From the NCBI GenBank assembly GCA_023375785.1, contig SZWC01000569.1:195531-259530 (forward strand): DNA of 64,000 bases, given 5' to 3'. Below the pieces are notes generated by a model that had not been told where the DNA came from, made no database searches, and saw only the letters and a list, made by a program, of their open reading frames with translations. Position 1 is the stretch's first letter. Each line of letters opens with the position of its first letter. The DNA is from Penium margaritaceum (Eukaryota; Streptophyta; Zygnematophyceae; Desmidiales; Peniaceae). Shown in pieces: positions 36,395 to 47,220 of this stretch. The position numbers were made by a program, and so were the translations under genes.

Positions 36395-37256
36395 TGTAGA
36401 ATACTGCACACATATCCTGGTCAAGGAGTCCTCCAGCTGACTGGGCAAGCATCATGCACCCATGGCATGAGGCCTACACTACATCATCATCCTCATTCAT
36501 GGAAGTTGGATCCTTCAATCTGCGTGCGCCAATCTGGCATAAGCTTTAGGAGGCTCCTGATCGACGGATCTGATGTAGCCATATGGCAAGATCAAAAGTC
36601 ATCACAGGAAAGCCTGAAGAGCAAGTAACGTCTTTGTGAAGCTTCACCTGAAGACATGACAAGACTTCCTCAAGGACGAAGCTTCTCCCAAGTGCACTAG
36701 GAATACCAGGAACAACCCTGAACTACAAGAAGCTTCTCCTGGAGGGAAGTTTCCTCTGAGCAAGGCACAAGAGGCAAAAGACGTGAACCACCTGAAGGAA
36801 GCTTCTCCTTCAAGTGGTCAACTTGCCAGGTCCAAAGGTGTAGAAGGCACAACTTCTCTCAGTCCAGATTCATCTCAGCACTCTGCAATAGCTCAGCTTT
36901 GCTCAAGCCTATGCCTCTGAAGCCCCAGACCATAACTTGGCTCACAGCCAGGCAAGGCCCGCCAGCTTAGATGGAGGCTGTCCTGGATACCACTCAACCT
37001 GGACACTGTGCCAAGACCCTTGCCACGACGGCCTACACGGCCTAGCAAGGCGTTGCTCCTCAGTAGGTCTAGAGTTGTGCTAGCCTAGCATTCGTAGGAT
37101 TTTCATGTACCATAGCTGTACTTTGTACTGAGAAAAGCTCCCGGTTTTTCCATCCAAAACTCTGTGGTGCTTTCTCTTGCTATTGTACATTATTGATCAC
37201 CCAAAGATGCTACAAGCAAGGGACTTGGCCTTTGCTCCCTGTCACAAAAATCAACA
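36395..37256 (+). repeat. Possible LTR-like repeat with repeated gaagcttc motifs
   Basis: Starts TGTAGAATACTGCACAC after a purine run (agggaggggacc) and could end at 'aatcaaca'. It contains several copies of 'gaagcttctcc', a motif also frequent in the LTRs of J. No partner copy, primer site or coding part is seen, so this is a weak call. Confidence 0.2.
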
Positions 37257-38634
37257 ATAGCATCTCTTGACCTACTCTATACCGCTGTCTTTTTCAAAGC
37301 TTCTTTATGCCTTTACTCTTTGCTTGTGCAAGCCTACATTGTCTTCCTCTAACCGTCTTCCCCTGTAGATTCTACATCCACCCACCTCTTACTCCGCCAC
37401 TCCTGTCGGATCGCATGACCGCATGGCACAGTCTGTGTCCCGATGTTGCTTCCACCTTTGAAACCACCCTCTGCATCTTGTCCGCCTCCACCAGGGATGC
37501 TCTTCTTGAAACTGTCCATCTACACCAACCTCTTCTCTGCCGTCCTCCTCATCTTTTCATCATGTCATCTTCCCAAGCCGCCCTCTCGTGTCGCCCTTCC
37601 TCCCTCTTAGCAGAAGCAAGATGTCACTCTGTGTCAGGGCATCAGACAGCACCAGTCTTCCTGCTCATTGGTCTTGAGCCAACGGGTGGAACAAGGAATC
37701 ACTCATTTGACATCAGCCAATGTTATTGCATCCTAAACATCTCCTCTTCCTCCTCAACTAGAGTAGGACTACCCTTGATGTCAGGGTATTGTACACGACA
37801 AGTCTTTTTGCTTGTCGGTCTCGAGTCAACTGGTGGCACAAGTTTTCACTCCTCTAACACCAATGGAACCTCCAACTTCCTTTGCATCCTCCTCCTGATC
37901 TCATCGGCCACATCTGCTCCATCTGCTTATTCATCCATTTTCTCCCGTTGCTCATCTACCATGAATTCTCACATCCTTAACCTACATTCTCCTCCACATT
38001 TTCCATCATCTTCCTCATTGAGCATCAACCTCTCTCCCTCCTCTACCATCATCCTCATCCTCCAACACTTCATAATCATCTTATCACTCGTCATCTTCAG
38101 CTTTATCATCTTCATTACCTTCATCATTCATCCCCTTCAACCTACAAGGTTTGCCACTGCGTCCAAATTCATCAGTCAATCCTCCTCTACAATCATCCAC
38201 CATCATCATATTCTGCTAAGCAAAAGTATGCGCCTGGTCTAACTACCGATCTCGTGGTGACCTGCGTCCATGCCGTCCCTATATTAGTGTACGTGGTTCA
38301 TCCCTGCGCCAAGATATCATCATCAGCAACAATCATCGTTTGTGCACAAATCAGCCTCCGTGGCTAGCACCAGGATCTAATCGTGCTAGCTGCCATGCCA
38401 CAATGGCCTGCACCCAAGCCAACTATAGATCTCTTGCGGCACGTTGTCTCTTGCCTTCCCCTTCCCACATCTCTACTCCTCTACTTCCTCGCACATGTGG
38501 TCTGTCCCTGCACCTAGCCGGCAGTCATCCTCCATCGTTATCTGTCCGCCATCAGCTTCTCTGCTCGGCAAAAGGAGTCATCCGGATCACCATCAATCTC
38601 ACGGCAACCTACATCCATGTCATCATCATCATCG

Positions 38635-38668
<34 letters not shown>

Positions 38669-38703
38669 AATCATCATTATCATCATCATCATCATCATCA
38701 TCG

Positions 38704-38783
<80 letters not shown>

Positions 38784-39005
38784 TCACACACGTGGTCCAG
38801 CCTTGATCCCAAACCTCATCCTCCTCCTCATCCATTCATTCACCCCCACCAGTTGCCTATCTGCTTGGCATTTGGATCTGCTCGGTTGAATCCCCAATTT
38901 TGTGGCAACCTGCGACCAAAGTTCCATCGACTCATCATCTCTTGCATAAGCATCTCTCACCTCACTTGGAGAGTTAGTTCACCACTTAATAAACTTTATT
39001 TCTAG
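37257..39005. repeat. Pyrimidine-rich region with diverged tandem repeats
   Basis: A motif related to 'acgtggtccatccctgcacc' recurs near 38291, 38493 and 38789. Each copy is followed 70-90 bp later by a motif like 'ctcacggcaacctacatcc' (clear near 38590 and 38900). This suggests units of about 200 bp, the last one stretched by the (TCA)n tract. A second unit of about 80 bp occurs at 37633-37715, 37779-37860 and 39006-39090. The 311-aa open frame at 37307-38242 is a by-product of C/T-rich repeated sequence. Confidence 0.5.
38620..38784. repeat. (TCA)n microsatellite
   Basis: About 165 bp of nearly pure TCA triplets with a few single substitutions. It produces poly-His, poly-Ile and poly-Met open frames that are not genes. 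Confidence 0.97.
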
Positions 39006-39090
39006 GACATCGGACACCGCCCGTCTTCCTACTCCAGTGTGTTGAGTGAACGGGTGTAACAAGCCATCACTCCTCAAGTTCAGACTTATC

Positions 39091-40429
39091 AAACAACCAC
39101 TGCGATCGAAGAACCACTCTCAATTACACGTGGGAGAATTTGTGGCAGAGCATCCCCTCTGAAGTGGTGCCTTGGCATCACTCTCCACACCAAACTACTC
39201 GACATGCTAACTGCATCTTCAAGTCTTCATTACAAACCTTCCTCATCCCTGGTTACCTCCTGGACAAGGCTTATTCCATCTGTCAGCATCTCAGGGGCAT
39301 GTCTCAATGGCATACCAGCTACGACCAGCAACCTGAAGATGGTGGAGCAGAAAACCAATTGAGGAAGGCATCCTTGAACTTACCAACATGATCCAAATCC
39401 TCCATTTAAATGAGGAAAGGGATGACAACTACGATGCCTGGTTTTAGGTGATGGAGCTGCATGCTGATGAAAGTTGTGGTGGCTTGGAGCTCTGGGAAAT
39501 CTTCTATAAGGAAAAATAATACTTCCACATTGACTTCTCCAATCTGGACATCAATTACAGCCAAAGAGGAAGACGTTGGAGAGCCAGTCAACCGGAACCC
39601 CAGTGGAAGATCTACTTGACATCCAAGAAGTTCCACCTCTGGATTTTCTGTCCAGACCCCCTTCTCTGCCCACACCATCATGTCAGAACCAACTCCTGAA
39701 GTGAACTTGCCGTCTGAGCGGAACTCGGAATGAAAGAGCACGTCCAACACTGATGTGCACCACGTCAGTTTCAAGGGGGTGTTACAAAACTCCTTGAGAA
39801 ACTGACTTTGTGCACAAATAATTATTGGAAATCTCTTATTTTAGTTAAGTTTTTGGTACAAGACCAAACCACGTTGACGACGGTCTTTCATTCTTCTGAC
39901 CGTTACGACCGACAGTCAAGTCTATTAAAGTGACAAGTGTCACCTGCGTCCGAAAGGAAAGCAGTCGTTGCCTTTCTCACTTTCTCTTGTTCTGTTGTAG
40001 ATACAAAGGAAGTTAATTCCCTACAAGTTAATCCAGAACAATATTTACATCTTGTTCGCCTTTGGTTCCATAGCCTTGCCGACGTGCCTCTGCTTTGTTC
40101 ACATCTTGCTCACTCATCATTCACCATCCAATCTTAGCTCTTGCCCTTGCTCCTCTTCCCTCTGTCACACTCGTTCCTTCACCCAGCCTCACTCCAGGTA
40201 TCAAGTCTATCTCCCTGCCCTCCCAAAATGATCTCACTATACTTCTTTCTACTCTTCTCTGCGTTGATCTACCTCAGCCCTTACTCGTGTTTCTGTCCAA
40301 ATCCTTACTACCTATTCACACCTTTCTGCTTTGTTCCTCTCTCCGTGCTTCCGTATCTTCCATCACTTCTGCCAGCTTCTGCCATCACTTGCTCCACTAC
40401 CTCCATTCTTCTGACAAGCTATATCTACT
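39091..40429 (+). other. Unassigned relic with possible LTR start at 39779
   Basis: 39100-39770 has scattered protein-like stretches on both strands without a recognised family. 'caagggggtgttac' at about 39772 resembles a polypurine tract followed by an LTR start (TGTTACAAAACTCC at 39779), which would make this the tail of an older LTR element. The following 650 bp are pyrimidine-rich and are interrupted at 40430 by element J. Weak call. Confidence 0.25.
40425..40429 (+). repeat. Target-site duplication of element J, left
   Basis: ctact, identical to 44817-44821 on the far side of the element; 5 bp is the usual copia length. Confidence 0.92.
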
Positions 40430-40498
40430 TGTTGGAGTAATGCTCCTCACCATGTCAGGAGTGACTCCAAAATGGAACACCAAAAAGATAAGCCTTGG

Positions 40499-40553
40499 TG
40501 GCTTAGTGGTTAATGGTGTCCACCTCTAGGGGCAGGGGCCCGGGTTCAAGTCC
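40499..40553 (+). promoter_or_regulatory. tRNA-like A and B boxes in the LTR of J
   Basis: TGGCTTAGTGG (40499-40509) and GGTTCAAGTCC (40543-40553) fit the consensus internal promoter boxes of tRNA genes. Their starts are 44 bp apart, the usual tRNA distance. The pair recurs in the 3' LTR at 44187-44197 and 44231-44241. No full cloverleaf forms, so this is not a tRNA gene; it may be a tRNA- or SINE-derived piece. Polymerase III activity is inference. Confidence 0.55.
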
Positions 40554-40923
40554 CACAAGATGAAATTCTGCCTTGCCTCAAGGGAGGTGGAAAATAGATG
40601 CTAGGAAGCTAGCTCAACCTCCAGAGTTCCTCTTTAAGTTTCTAGAAGGCCATGTGACGGTCCAGGAAGGTGGCACACCTTCTAGAAGGGATTACTTGTC
40701 CTACAAGGCATCTAGAGGTGTCTTGGTCTTCTGGACACCTTCCCTCCTACTAGAAGCAAGCTGAGGAATCTAGGAAGGGGCAGAAGCTTCTAGAGGAGGG
40801 AAGGGATGCCTTCCTAGGTGGGAAAAGGACAGCCTACCAAGGGCCACTCTAGAAGCCATAGAATCTGCTAGGAAGCTTCAAATCTGGCATGCTTTGGTGT
40901 TCTGGAAACCTTAGATCAGTGGC

Positions 40924-40930
40924 TATAAAA
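40924..40930 (+). promoter_or_regulatory. TATA box in the 5' LTR of J
   Basis: TATAAAA within 'ttagatcagtggctataaaa'. The same core occurs in the LTRs of B (near 16503 and 21498) and N (near 52898), which fits the polymerase II promoter of the LTR. Transcription would then start a little downstream. Confidence 0.65.
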
Positions 40931-41101
40931 TGCCATTGCTTGTGAGCCTTGATCAAGTGTAAATTCCCAGTCAATTGAGGCCAAAACCATTGCCTCAATC
41001 TCTGACCAGTTTTCTGCCATCCTTGGAACCAGTTGCCTCCACAGTTTCAGTCTCTCGAAAAATAGTTGGTGGTGTGAACCAACCACTGCTAGGCCAACAA
41101 A

Positions 41102-41116
41102 GGGTTGTGGGCCCAC
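41102..41116 (+). promoter_or_regulatory. Primer-binding site of element J (anticodon arm of tRNA-iMet)
   Basis: GGGTTGTGGGCCCAC starts 2 nt after the LTR and has one mismatch to the complement of the initiator tRNA-Met anticodon arm (GTGGGCCCATAACCC). Confidence 0.82.
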
Positions 41117-41167
41117 GCCTCTAAGGGGTTCAAAGCCAGCTTGATTTCACGCTTCCAACAGCAAGAC

Positions 41168-44066
41168 ATGGCGACCAACGAGCACGAGAGCAGCCGCGCT
41201 GTCCTTAAGTTTGATGGGACAGGCGTTGCCTTGTGGAGGTGGCAGTTTGAGGTCTTCCTCGACAACAAAGGACTTCTTGAGCTTGTGAAGGGTGATGAGA
41301 CTGCTCCGCCGGAGACTACAACGGCTGAGGTGAAGGAGGCATACAAGAAGCACAACAAAAAGGCGTTGGCGCTCCTTGTGTCCGCGTCATGCCCGCCACA
41401 ACTTGGGCACATCCATGGATGCACCTTGGCCGCAGACGCATGGTCAAAACTCTACTCCATCTACCAGTCAAGCAACCTTGCCAATCAACTCTTCATCTTC
41501 AAACGGCTCGTCACCCTCCGAGCCAACAAAGGCGACAACATCATGGAGATCATGCAGCAGACTGAGTCGCTCGCAGCGGAGTGCGTGGCCACGGGTTGGG
41601 AGGTTGACTCTCAGTTGCAAGCTATGATCCTCCTTCTGGCCTTGCCAAACAGTTGGAGTCCCATGATCATAGTCCTTGGTGGCTGGCCTTCCGACGAGCT
41701 GAAGTACCCAAAGGTTGCTGAGTACGTGCACAATGAGTGGATGCAACGTGGCGGTCGAGAGAGTGCAGCGGCATCAAGTTCAGCTTACATGGTTCATCCT
41801 CAAAGTGGAGGCCGAGACGACAAGTGGAAGGGTGCCAAACAGGGCACCAGGAAGGGTGACAAGAAGGGGGAGTGCTTCAACTATGGCAAGGAGGGCCACT
41901 ACGCGCGTAACTGTCCCAAGAAGAAAACAGATCGGTCGCAGCGGGGCGGGAAGAAAGATGAGCACGCCCTTATGGCGTACAACTCCACCAACTTGAAGGA
42001 TCCGGGAGTTGCCGTCATCGACTCCGGATCAGGCCGCCACACACAATGNNNNNNNNNNNNNNNNNNNNNNNNNNNNNNNNNNNNNNNNNNNNNNNNNNNN
42101 NNNNNNNNNNNNNNNNNNNNNNNNNNNNNNNNNNNNNNNNNNNNNNNNNNNNNNNNNNNNNNNNNNNNNNNNNNNNNNNNNNNNNNNNNNNNNNNNNNNN
42201 NNNNNNNNNNNNNNNNNNNNNNNNNNNNNNNNNNNNNNNNNNNNNNNNNNNNNNNNNNNNNNNNNNNNNNNNNNNNNNNNNNNNNNNNNNNNNNNNNNNN
42301 NNNNNNNNNNNNNNNNNNNNNNNNNNNNNNNNNNNNNNNNNNNNNNNNNNNNNNNNNNNNNNNNNNNNNNNNNNNNNNNNNNNNNNNNNNNNNNNNNNNN
42401 NNNNNNNNNNNNNNNNNNNNNNNNNNNNNNNNNNNNNNNNNNNNNNNNNNNNNNNNNNNNNNNNNNNNNNNNNNNNNNNNNNNNNNNNNNNNNNNNNNNN
42501 NNNNNNNNNNNNNNNNNNNNNNNNNNNNNNNNNNNNNNNNNNNNNNNNNNNNNNNNNNNNNNNNNNNNNNNNNNNNNNNNNNNNNNNNNNNNNNNNNNNN
42601 NNNNNNNNNNNNNNNNNNNNATCCTCAGCAGCCGGGTGGGGTCCAACGCCGCCAATCTTGCAACGAAGGATGGAGGAGACCTGGACCTATGGCACCGCCG
42701 ACTCTGCCACATTTCTCCGTCGACCGTGAAGGAGATGGCTAAGAGGGAAGTGGTGTGGGGTTTCCAAATCAGCGGCCTTGATGGAACCAAGGAGACCGTG
42801 TGTGAGCCATGCATCATTGGCAGATCAACTCGGCAGCCGTTTGTCGCCAAGGGGACGCGTGCATCGGCAAAACTGGTCGTGGTATACACAGATGTGTATG
42901 GACCGCTTGAGAGCTCCATCGGCGGAGCTCGCTACTTCCTCACCTTCATCAATGACCACAGCCGAAAACTCTACCTCTACCCAATGAAGCGGAAGAGTGA
43001 GGTCCTTGCGTGCATGCAGGAGTTTTTGGCTGATGTGGAGCGGGAAACAGAGTTGAAGGTGAAGGCCTTTCGGAGTGACAATGGCGGTGAATATGCGGGG
43101 TGCCTTGGGTGGATGAAGAGCAAGGGGATTCAGTGGCAGAAAATAACTCCACACTCCCCACAACAGAATGGCATCGCAGAGAGAGCGAACCGCACAATCC
43201 TTAACATGGTGCGATCCATGTTGAGCGACGCTGGCCTTACACAATGGTATTGGGCGGAGGCGGCTAGGACAGCAGCGTACATCATGAATCTCATGCTGAC
43301 CAAGCCGCTGAAGGACAAGGAGAGCAATGCGTGGAAGACGCCACAAGAGGTGTGGAGCGGGAGGAAGCCGGCGGTGGATCACCTCCGCACATTTGGTTGT
43401 GTTGCACATGCAATGGTGTAGGCACGTGAGGGACGGAGGAAGCTGGACCCGCCTACCCGCCGGTGTATTTTCCTTGGATATGAGAGTGGAAGCAAGGCGT
43501 ACCGGCTCTTTGACCCAAGGAGGCAGCAGATTGTGCGGAGTCGAGACGTCACGTTCGACAAGAAAAGCCGTTGGATAGACAAGGAGGCAGGTCTCTCCAA
43601 GAGGGGGGAGTGGATGCCACTCCTTGAGGGGGAGACGCCAGAGGACTTGAATGAGGGTGACATCCTCGCATCATCACCAACCGGAGAGTATCGCCTGAGG
43701 GATGGACATGCGGCAGACTTTATTCCGGCCAGTTCGACTGAGGAATCCGAAGCACCGGAGATGGACGTGGAGGTGGGGAGTCAACAGATGTCTCAATTGC
43801 GTCTTCAAGAGAGGGGGAGCAGGCGCTTGGAGAGGATGGCGCCGAAAGGGGACAGCAACAACAACCGCCTAAAGAGCCCCGCACGAGCAACCGTGTGCGA
43901 AGAAGGACAAAAAGGTATGATACTGACAAGGGCATCTGGACAGGGTTCACGCAAGTCTTCTTCACGCAAGAGGAGCGTGAAGGTGGCACTGCACAAGAAG
44001 GATGGGGCTGAGTGGGAGGGAGCAATAAAATGTAAGCTCGCCTCGCATGAGGAGAAAGGCTCCTGA
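41168..44066 (+). pseudogene. gag-protease-integrase coding region of element J
   Basis: Gag starts at 41168 (MATNEHESSRAVLKFDGTG) and reads well to the gap. It shows UBN2-type gag (AADAWSKLYSIYQSSNLANQ) and a zinc knuckle near 41874-41915 (CFNYGKEGHYARNC). The protease motif VIDSGSGRHTQ is at about 42016-42048, and 42049-42620 is N. After the gap come the integrase zinc-binding region (LWHRRLCHISPSTV, CEPCIIGRSTRQPF), then the core (VYTDVYGPL, RSDNGGEYAG, HSPQQNGIAERANRT), and HLRTFGCVAHA near 43380. A Ser/Glu-rich linker follows up to about 44066. The piece is one of the best preserved here, but the element as a whole is broken. Confidence 0.88.
42049..42620. other. Assembly gap (572 N) in element J
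   Basis: Run of N between the protease motif and the integrase zinc-binding region. The size is unverified. Confidence 0.99.
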
Positions 44067-44108
44067 GTTGCAGATTAAGCATGGACAACTGCCACGGGTG
44101 ATGCGCAA

Positions 44109-44117
44109 GGGGGAGAT
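44109..44117 (+). promoter_or_regulatory. Polypurine tract of element J
   Basis: gggggagat, part of caagggggagat, directly before the 3' LTR start TGTTGGAG; the same as in element B. Confidence 0.88.
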
Positions 44118-44816
44118 TGTTGGAGTAATGCTCCTCACCATGGCAGGAGTGACTTCAAAAAGGAACACCAAAAAGACAAGCCTTAGTGGCTTAGTGGTTA
44201 ATGGTGTCCACCTCTAGAGGCAGGGGCCCGGGTTCAAGTCCCACAAGATGAAATTCTGCCTTGCCTCAAGGGAGGTGGAAAATAGATGCTAGGAAGCTAG
44301 CTCAACCTCTAGAGTTCCTCTTTAAGTTTCTAGTAGGCCAGGTGAGGGTCCAGGAAGGTGGCACACCTTCTAGAAGGGATTACTTGTCCTACAAGGCATC
44401 TAGAGGTGTCTTGGTCTTCTGGACACCTGCCCTCCTACTAGAAGCAAGCTGAGGAATCTAGGAAGGGGCAAAAGCTTCTAAAGGAGGGAAGGGATGCCTT
44501 CCTAGGTGGGAAAAGGACAACCTACCAAGGGCCACTCTAGAAGCCATAGAATCTGCTAGGAAGCTTCAAATCTGGCATGCTTTGGTGTTTGGAAACCTTA
44601 GATCAGTGGCTATAAAATGCCATTGCTTGTGAGCCTTGATCAAGTGTACATTCCCAGTAAACTGAGGCCAAAACTATTGCCTCAATCTCTGACCAGTTTT
44701 CTGCCATCCTTGGAACCAGCTGCCTCCATAGTTTCAGTCTCTCCAAAAACAGTTGGTGGTGTGAACCAGCCACTGCTAGGGACCCTCCAGGGTGCACACT
44801 CACCCTCAGGCCAACA
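44118..44816 (+). repeat. 3' LTR of element J
   Basis: 699 bp, about 96.5% identical by count to the 5' LTR, with about 30 additional bp close to its end and a CCAACA terminus. TATAAAA is at 44611-44617. Confidence 0.93.
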
Positions 44817-44821
44817 CTACT
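44817..44821 (+). repeat. Target-site duplication of element J, right
   Basis: ctact, identical to 40425-40429. Confidence 0.92.
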
Positions 44822-46430
44822 ACATCAACATCATCTACTACACCAGTGGCATCCACTCCATATGCTACATTACCATCACCAGCTAAATTAGTAGGACGAG
44901 TTGCACCATTTGCATAATATGTATTGACGTCATCGACACCATCTACAGCATAAGCTGAATCACCCACGTCGACAATATCAGCTGCATCAATGCTGTCATC
45001 TACGTCTGTTGAGTATTCATCTATCAATGGTTTTGTAGCAGCTCATAGAGGCACCATTCTAGCGTCCAAGATCATAGAGGAGGCCTTTCAGTCTTGCCCA
45101 CAGATGGCAGTGACAACAGAGTTTGTTCCTTTTATCGAGTTGGTTACACCTAGTCGTCCTTGTCTAAGATGTTGAGCAGAGGAGGATGAGATCCGCTCCC
45201 TCATCAATTAGTAGGAGAATTATGTCGCTACTTTCCGAAAGGCATTGTCTGGCAATACCTCCACACCACAGGATGAACCCAATCACCTCTTCATTGGGGA
45301 CATGGAGAGGAGTGACCACATACATATGATGAGAGAGTGTGAGATTAGGGTTGCAGATGAGTGTCTACGTGCACTGTGGAGTATGTTGGCCGAGCTGCTC
45401 AGTGAGGAATGTTATGGACACAGCTGGGAAGGTTTGGATTCCAACTCCACCATACCCTCAGACATCGAATCATAGAATAGGGATCCTGCGGCACTAAATG
45501 ATGATGACACATCGGATAACTTAGAGACGTCCTTGGCTCATCCCCATCCCCCTCCTTTCCATATGTGCCATTGATCTCTTCTTTAGGGCCTTGCACATCT
45601 CCTATCTTTGAGCTTGACACGCCTCTGCGTTCCCAAGTTGACTATCTGTCTCAGTCTCAGGACTTGTAGAGAGATTCCCCTTTAGGAGGCACCAGAGTTG
45701 TAGTGGAGATAGAGGTTGAGGTGGTACGGCGAGTGGTAGGCTCCTTCTCTACAATACTCAAGGATGTTGAGTTTAAGATTTGTATGGCCACACAGGAGGA
45801 TCATGCCGCGCGATACTTGAGTGCACCTCTCTTCTCCAAGGTGAGTTGGGTGTAGCACATAAGCACCTATGTACATTGGAGTTTGTCGTTGATGTACCAA
45901 TTGTGGAAGTGAGCTCCACATACACAGATCTAGTTCCTTCTCTACCCTCCACTCTAGGAGTTTCCAGCACCATCGTCTCCACACTTACAGCGACATAGTC
46001 TACTAGATGGAATCTCTAGCAGCTGCCAGATTTGAGGAATTCAGCCTTTCTCTCCTCTTCCGGCCATGGAGCATTCGGCAGCGTCTTCTCCATCCCTACA
46101 CCAATTGAGTCCGATGAGAGTGATACCTAGGACCCTGCCAGCTAGGATATCTGGCAGCCTCTACGCATGTGAGGTGAGACCGAATCACTCTTCTTGTTCC
46201 ACATTCGAGTTGATGACCGAGAGGCATTAAACAGCACACGAGTGATTAATGCACATGGTCGCCATGTTAGCCTCATCCTCACTAGTCTGATGAAGCTTTC
46301 ACATATACAACCACTCTCAGGTGTAGCAATTTTTTTATTGTTCTTTCCAAGATCGTTTGAGCTAGGGGGAAATGTACTGTTCTTCATAGGCTATACTTTT
46401 TGTAGGCTTACACACGGAGAGGGAGCACAG
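44822..46430 (+). pseudogene. Unassigned coding relic
   Basis: Plus-strand stretches look protein-coding in texture but fall in several frames. Examples are 44990-45175 (AAHRGTILASKIIEEAFQSC), 45245-45475 (HLFIGDMERSDHIHMMRECE) and 46194-46430 (FHIRVDDREALNSTRV). I recognise no family. Its position between an LTR-like stretch (39779-40429, split by J) and repeat R copy 2 suggests that it is part of an older retroelement, perhaps its gag-like region. Broken. Confidence 0.35.
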
Positions 46431-47220
46431 TGATGCGGGCACAACAGTGTAAGGGTTTCTGTTCCTAGGATTTTCCCATTGAGGGGAGAGTGCATGTATC
46501 TTTCCAGCTAGTACCTTGTTGACAGCTCTTGCAGCTCACGGAGAGTATTGGTGTATAGGCTTTAAGTTGTCTCATTATCATACACTCTTGTGTAGCAAGA
46601 GCTTCCTAGTTTGTGTTGATGGTTCTTGATCAGCTACATCACTCCTTCTATGACACGTATGGTGCACTCTAGCCAACTATTTCATTCATGCACGTCTGAT
46701 TGAGTTTCCTCATGGGTCCAGACCCAGGCAGTTGGTGGCTTGTGCCAGTGCTCCGAGAGACCCCATGATGATTTGCCACATTTTGTCTCTGACAGGTTGT
46801 GCACTCTACTTGTGGGTGAGACTCGGGTACACGGTGGCTTGTACCGGTACCTCGAAAGACCCTGTATTGATTGATTGAGTCATTGTTGAGCTTAAGTCAG
46901 ACATATGCAGTTTGGGTGTGGCCGAGACCCGGACGTTCGATTACATATCCTGGGGTCTTAGGAGGCCTGAACTTGCATAGCTTGGCTTGCAAGTGATGCT
47001 AGCATGTCACCTTAGAGTCTATATGTTTTTTTTCGAGACCTAGCCACACGGTTGTCTGCTTTGGTGCCTCCGGGGACCTACACTGTGTGGTTTCATGTTG
47101 TGTGACATATGTATTCCCCGTTCATGTCCTTCGACAAAATGGGGAGCACGGGGCCTGGTGGGCTATCTTCCAGTCCTTAGTACATGAGCTCCAATATGGC
47201 TCATTATACTCTCTCCCTTG
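46431..47220 (+). repeat. Dispersed repeat R, copy 2
   Basis: Reverse-complement relative of 540-870, with units of the form 'gagac(t/c)cggg..acggtggcttgt.ccggtacctcg.aagaccc' recurring near 46720, 46805, 46915 and 47030. It could start at TGATGCGGGC after a purine run (gagagggag), which would suit an LTR, but no end repeat was found. It has no open frame of note. Confidence 0.5.

Larger units (their letters stand above)
40430..41099 (+). repeat. 5' LTR of element J
   Basis: 670 bp running TGTTGGAGTAATG...GGCCAACA. It contains tRNA-like A and B boxes at 40499-40509 and 40543-40553 and a TATA box at 40924-40930. Several 'tctagaagg'-type repeats occur in the middle. The core 'ttagatcagtggctataaaa' is shared with the LTRs of B and N, so J belongs to the same broad lineage. 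Confidence 0.93.
40430..44816 (+). mobile_element. Element J: youngest Ty1/copia copy, non-autonomous in structure
   Basis: Plus-strand copia element with LTRs at 40430-41099 and 44118-44816, flanked by a perfect 5-bp target duplication ctact (40425-40429 and 44817-44821). The primer site is at 41102-41116 and the polypurine tract at 44109-44117. The LTRs differ at about 24 positions over 670 bp by my count (about 96.5% identity), plus about 30 bp extra near the end of the 3' LTR. At plant-like neutral rates that would mean roughly one to two million years, but the rate here is unknown. Recognised parts are gag, zinc knuckle, protease start (then a gap of N) and integrase. The internal region is only about 3 kb, short for copia, with no recognised RT or RNase H. 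It has at least a few breaks. Confidence 0.92.

Noticed and set aside
37307-38242. 311-aa open frame
   Set aside because: C/T-rich, Ser-rich sequence lying over diverged tandem repeats; no domain and no coding texture.
38340-39005. Poly-Ile, poly-His and poly-Met frames
   Set aside because: Produced by the (TCA)n microsatellite.
37633-39090. CRISPR-like array
   Set aside because: Repeats are diverged, unevenly spaced and lie in eukaryotic repeat DNA.
40492-40564. tRNA gene in the LTR of element J
   Set aside because: A and B boxes fit, but acceptor, anticodon and T stems do not pair, so it is at most tRNA-derived.
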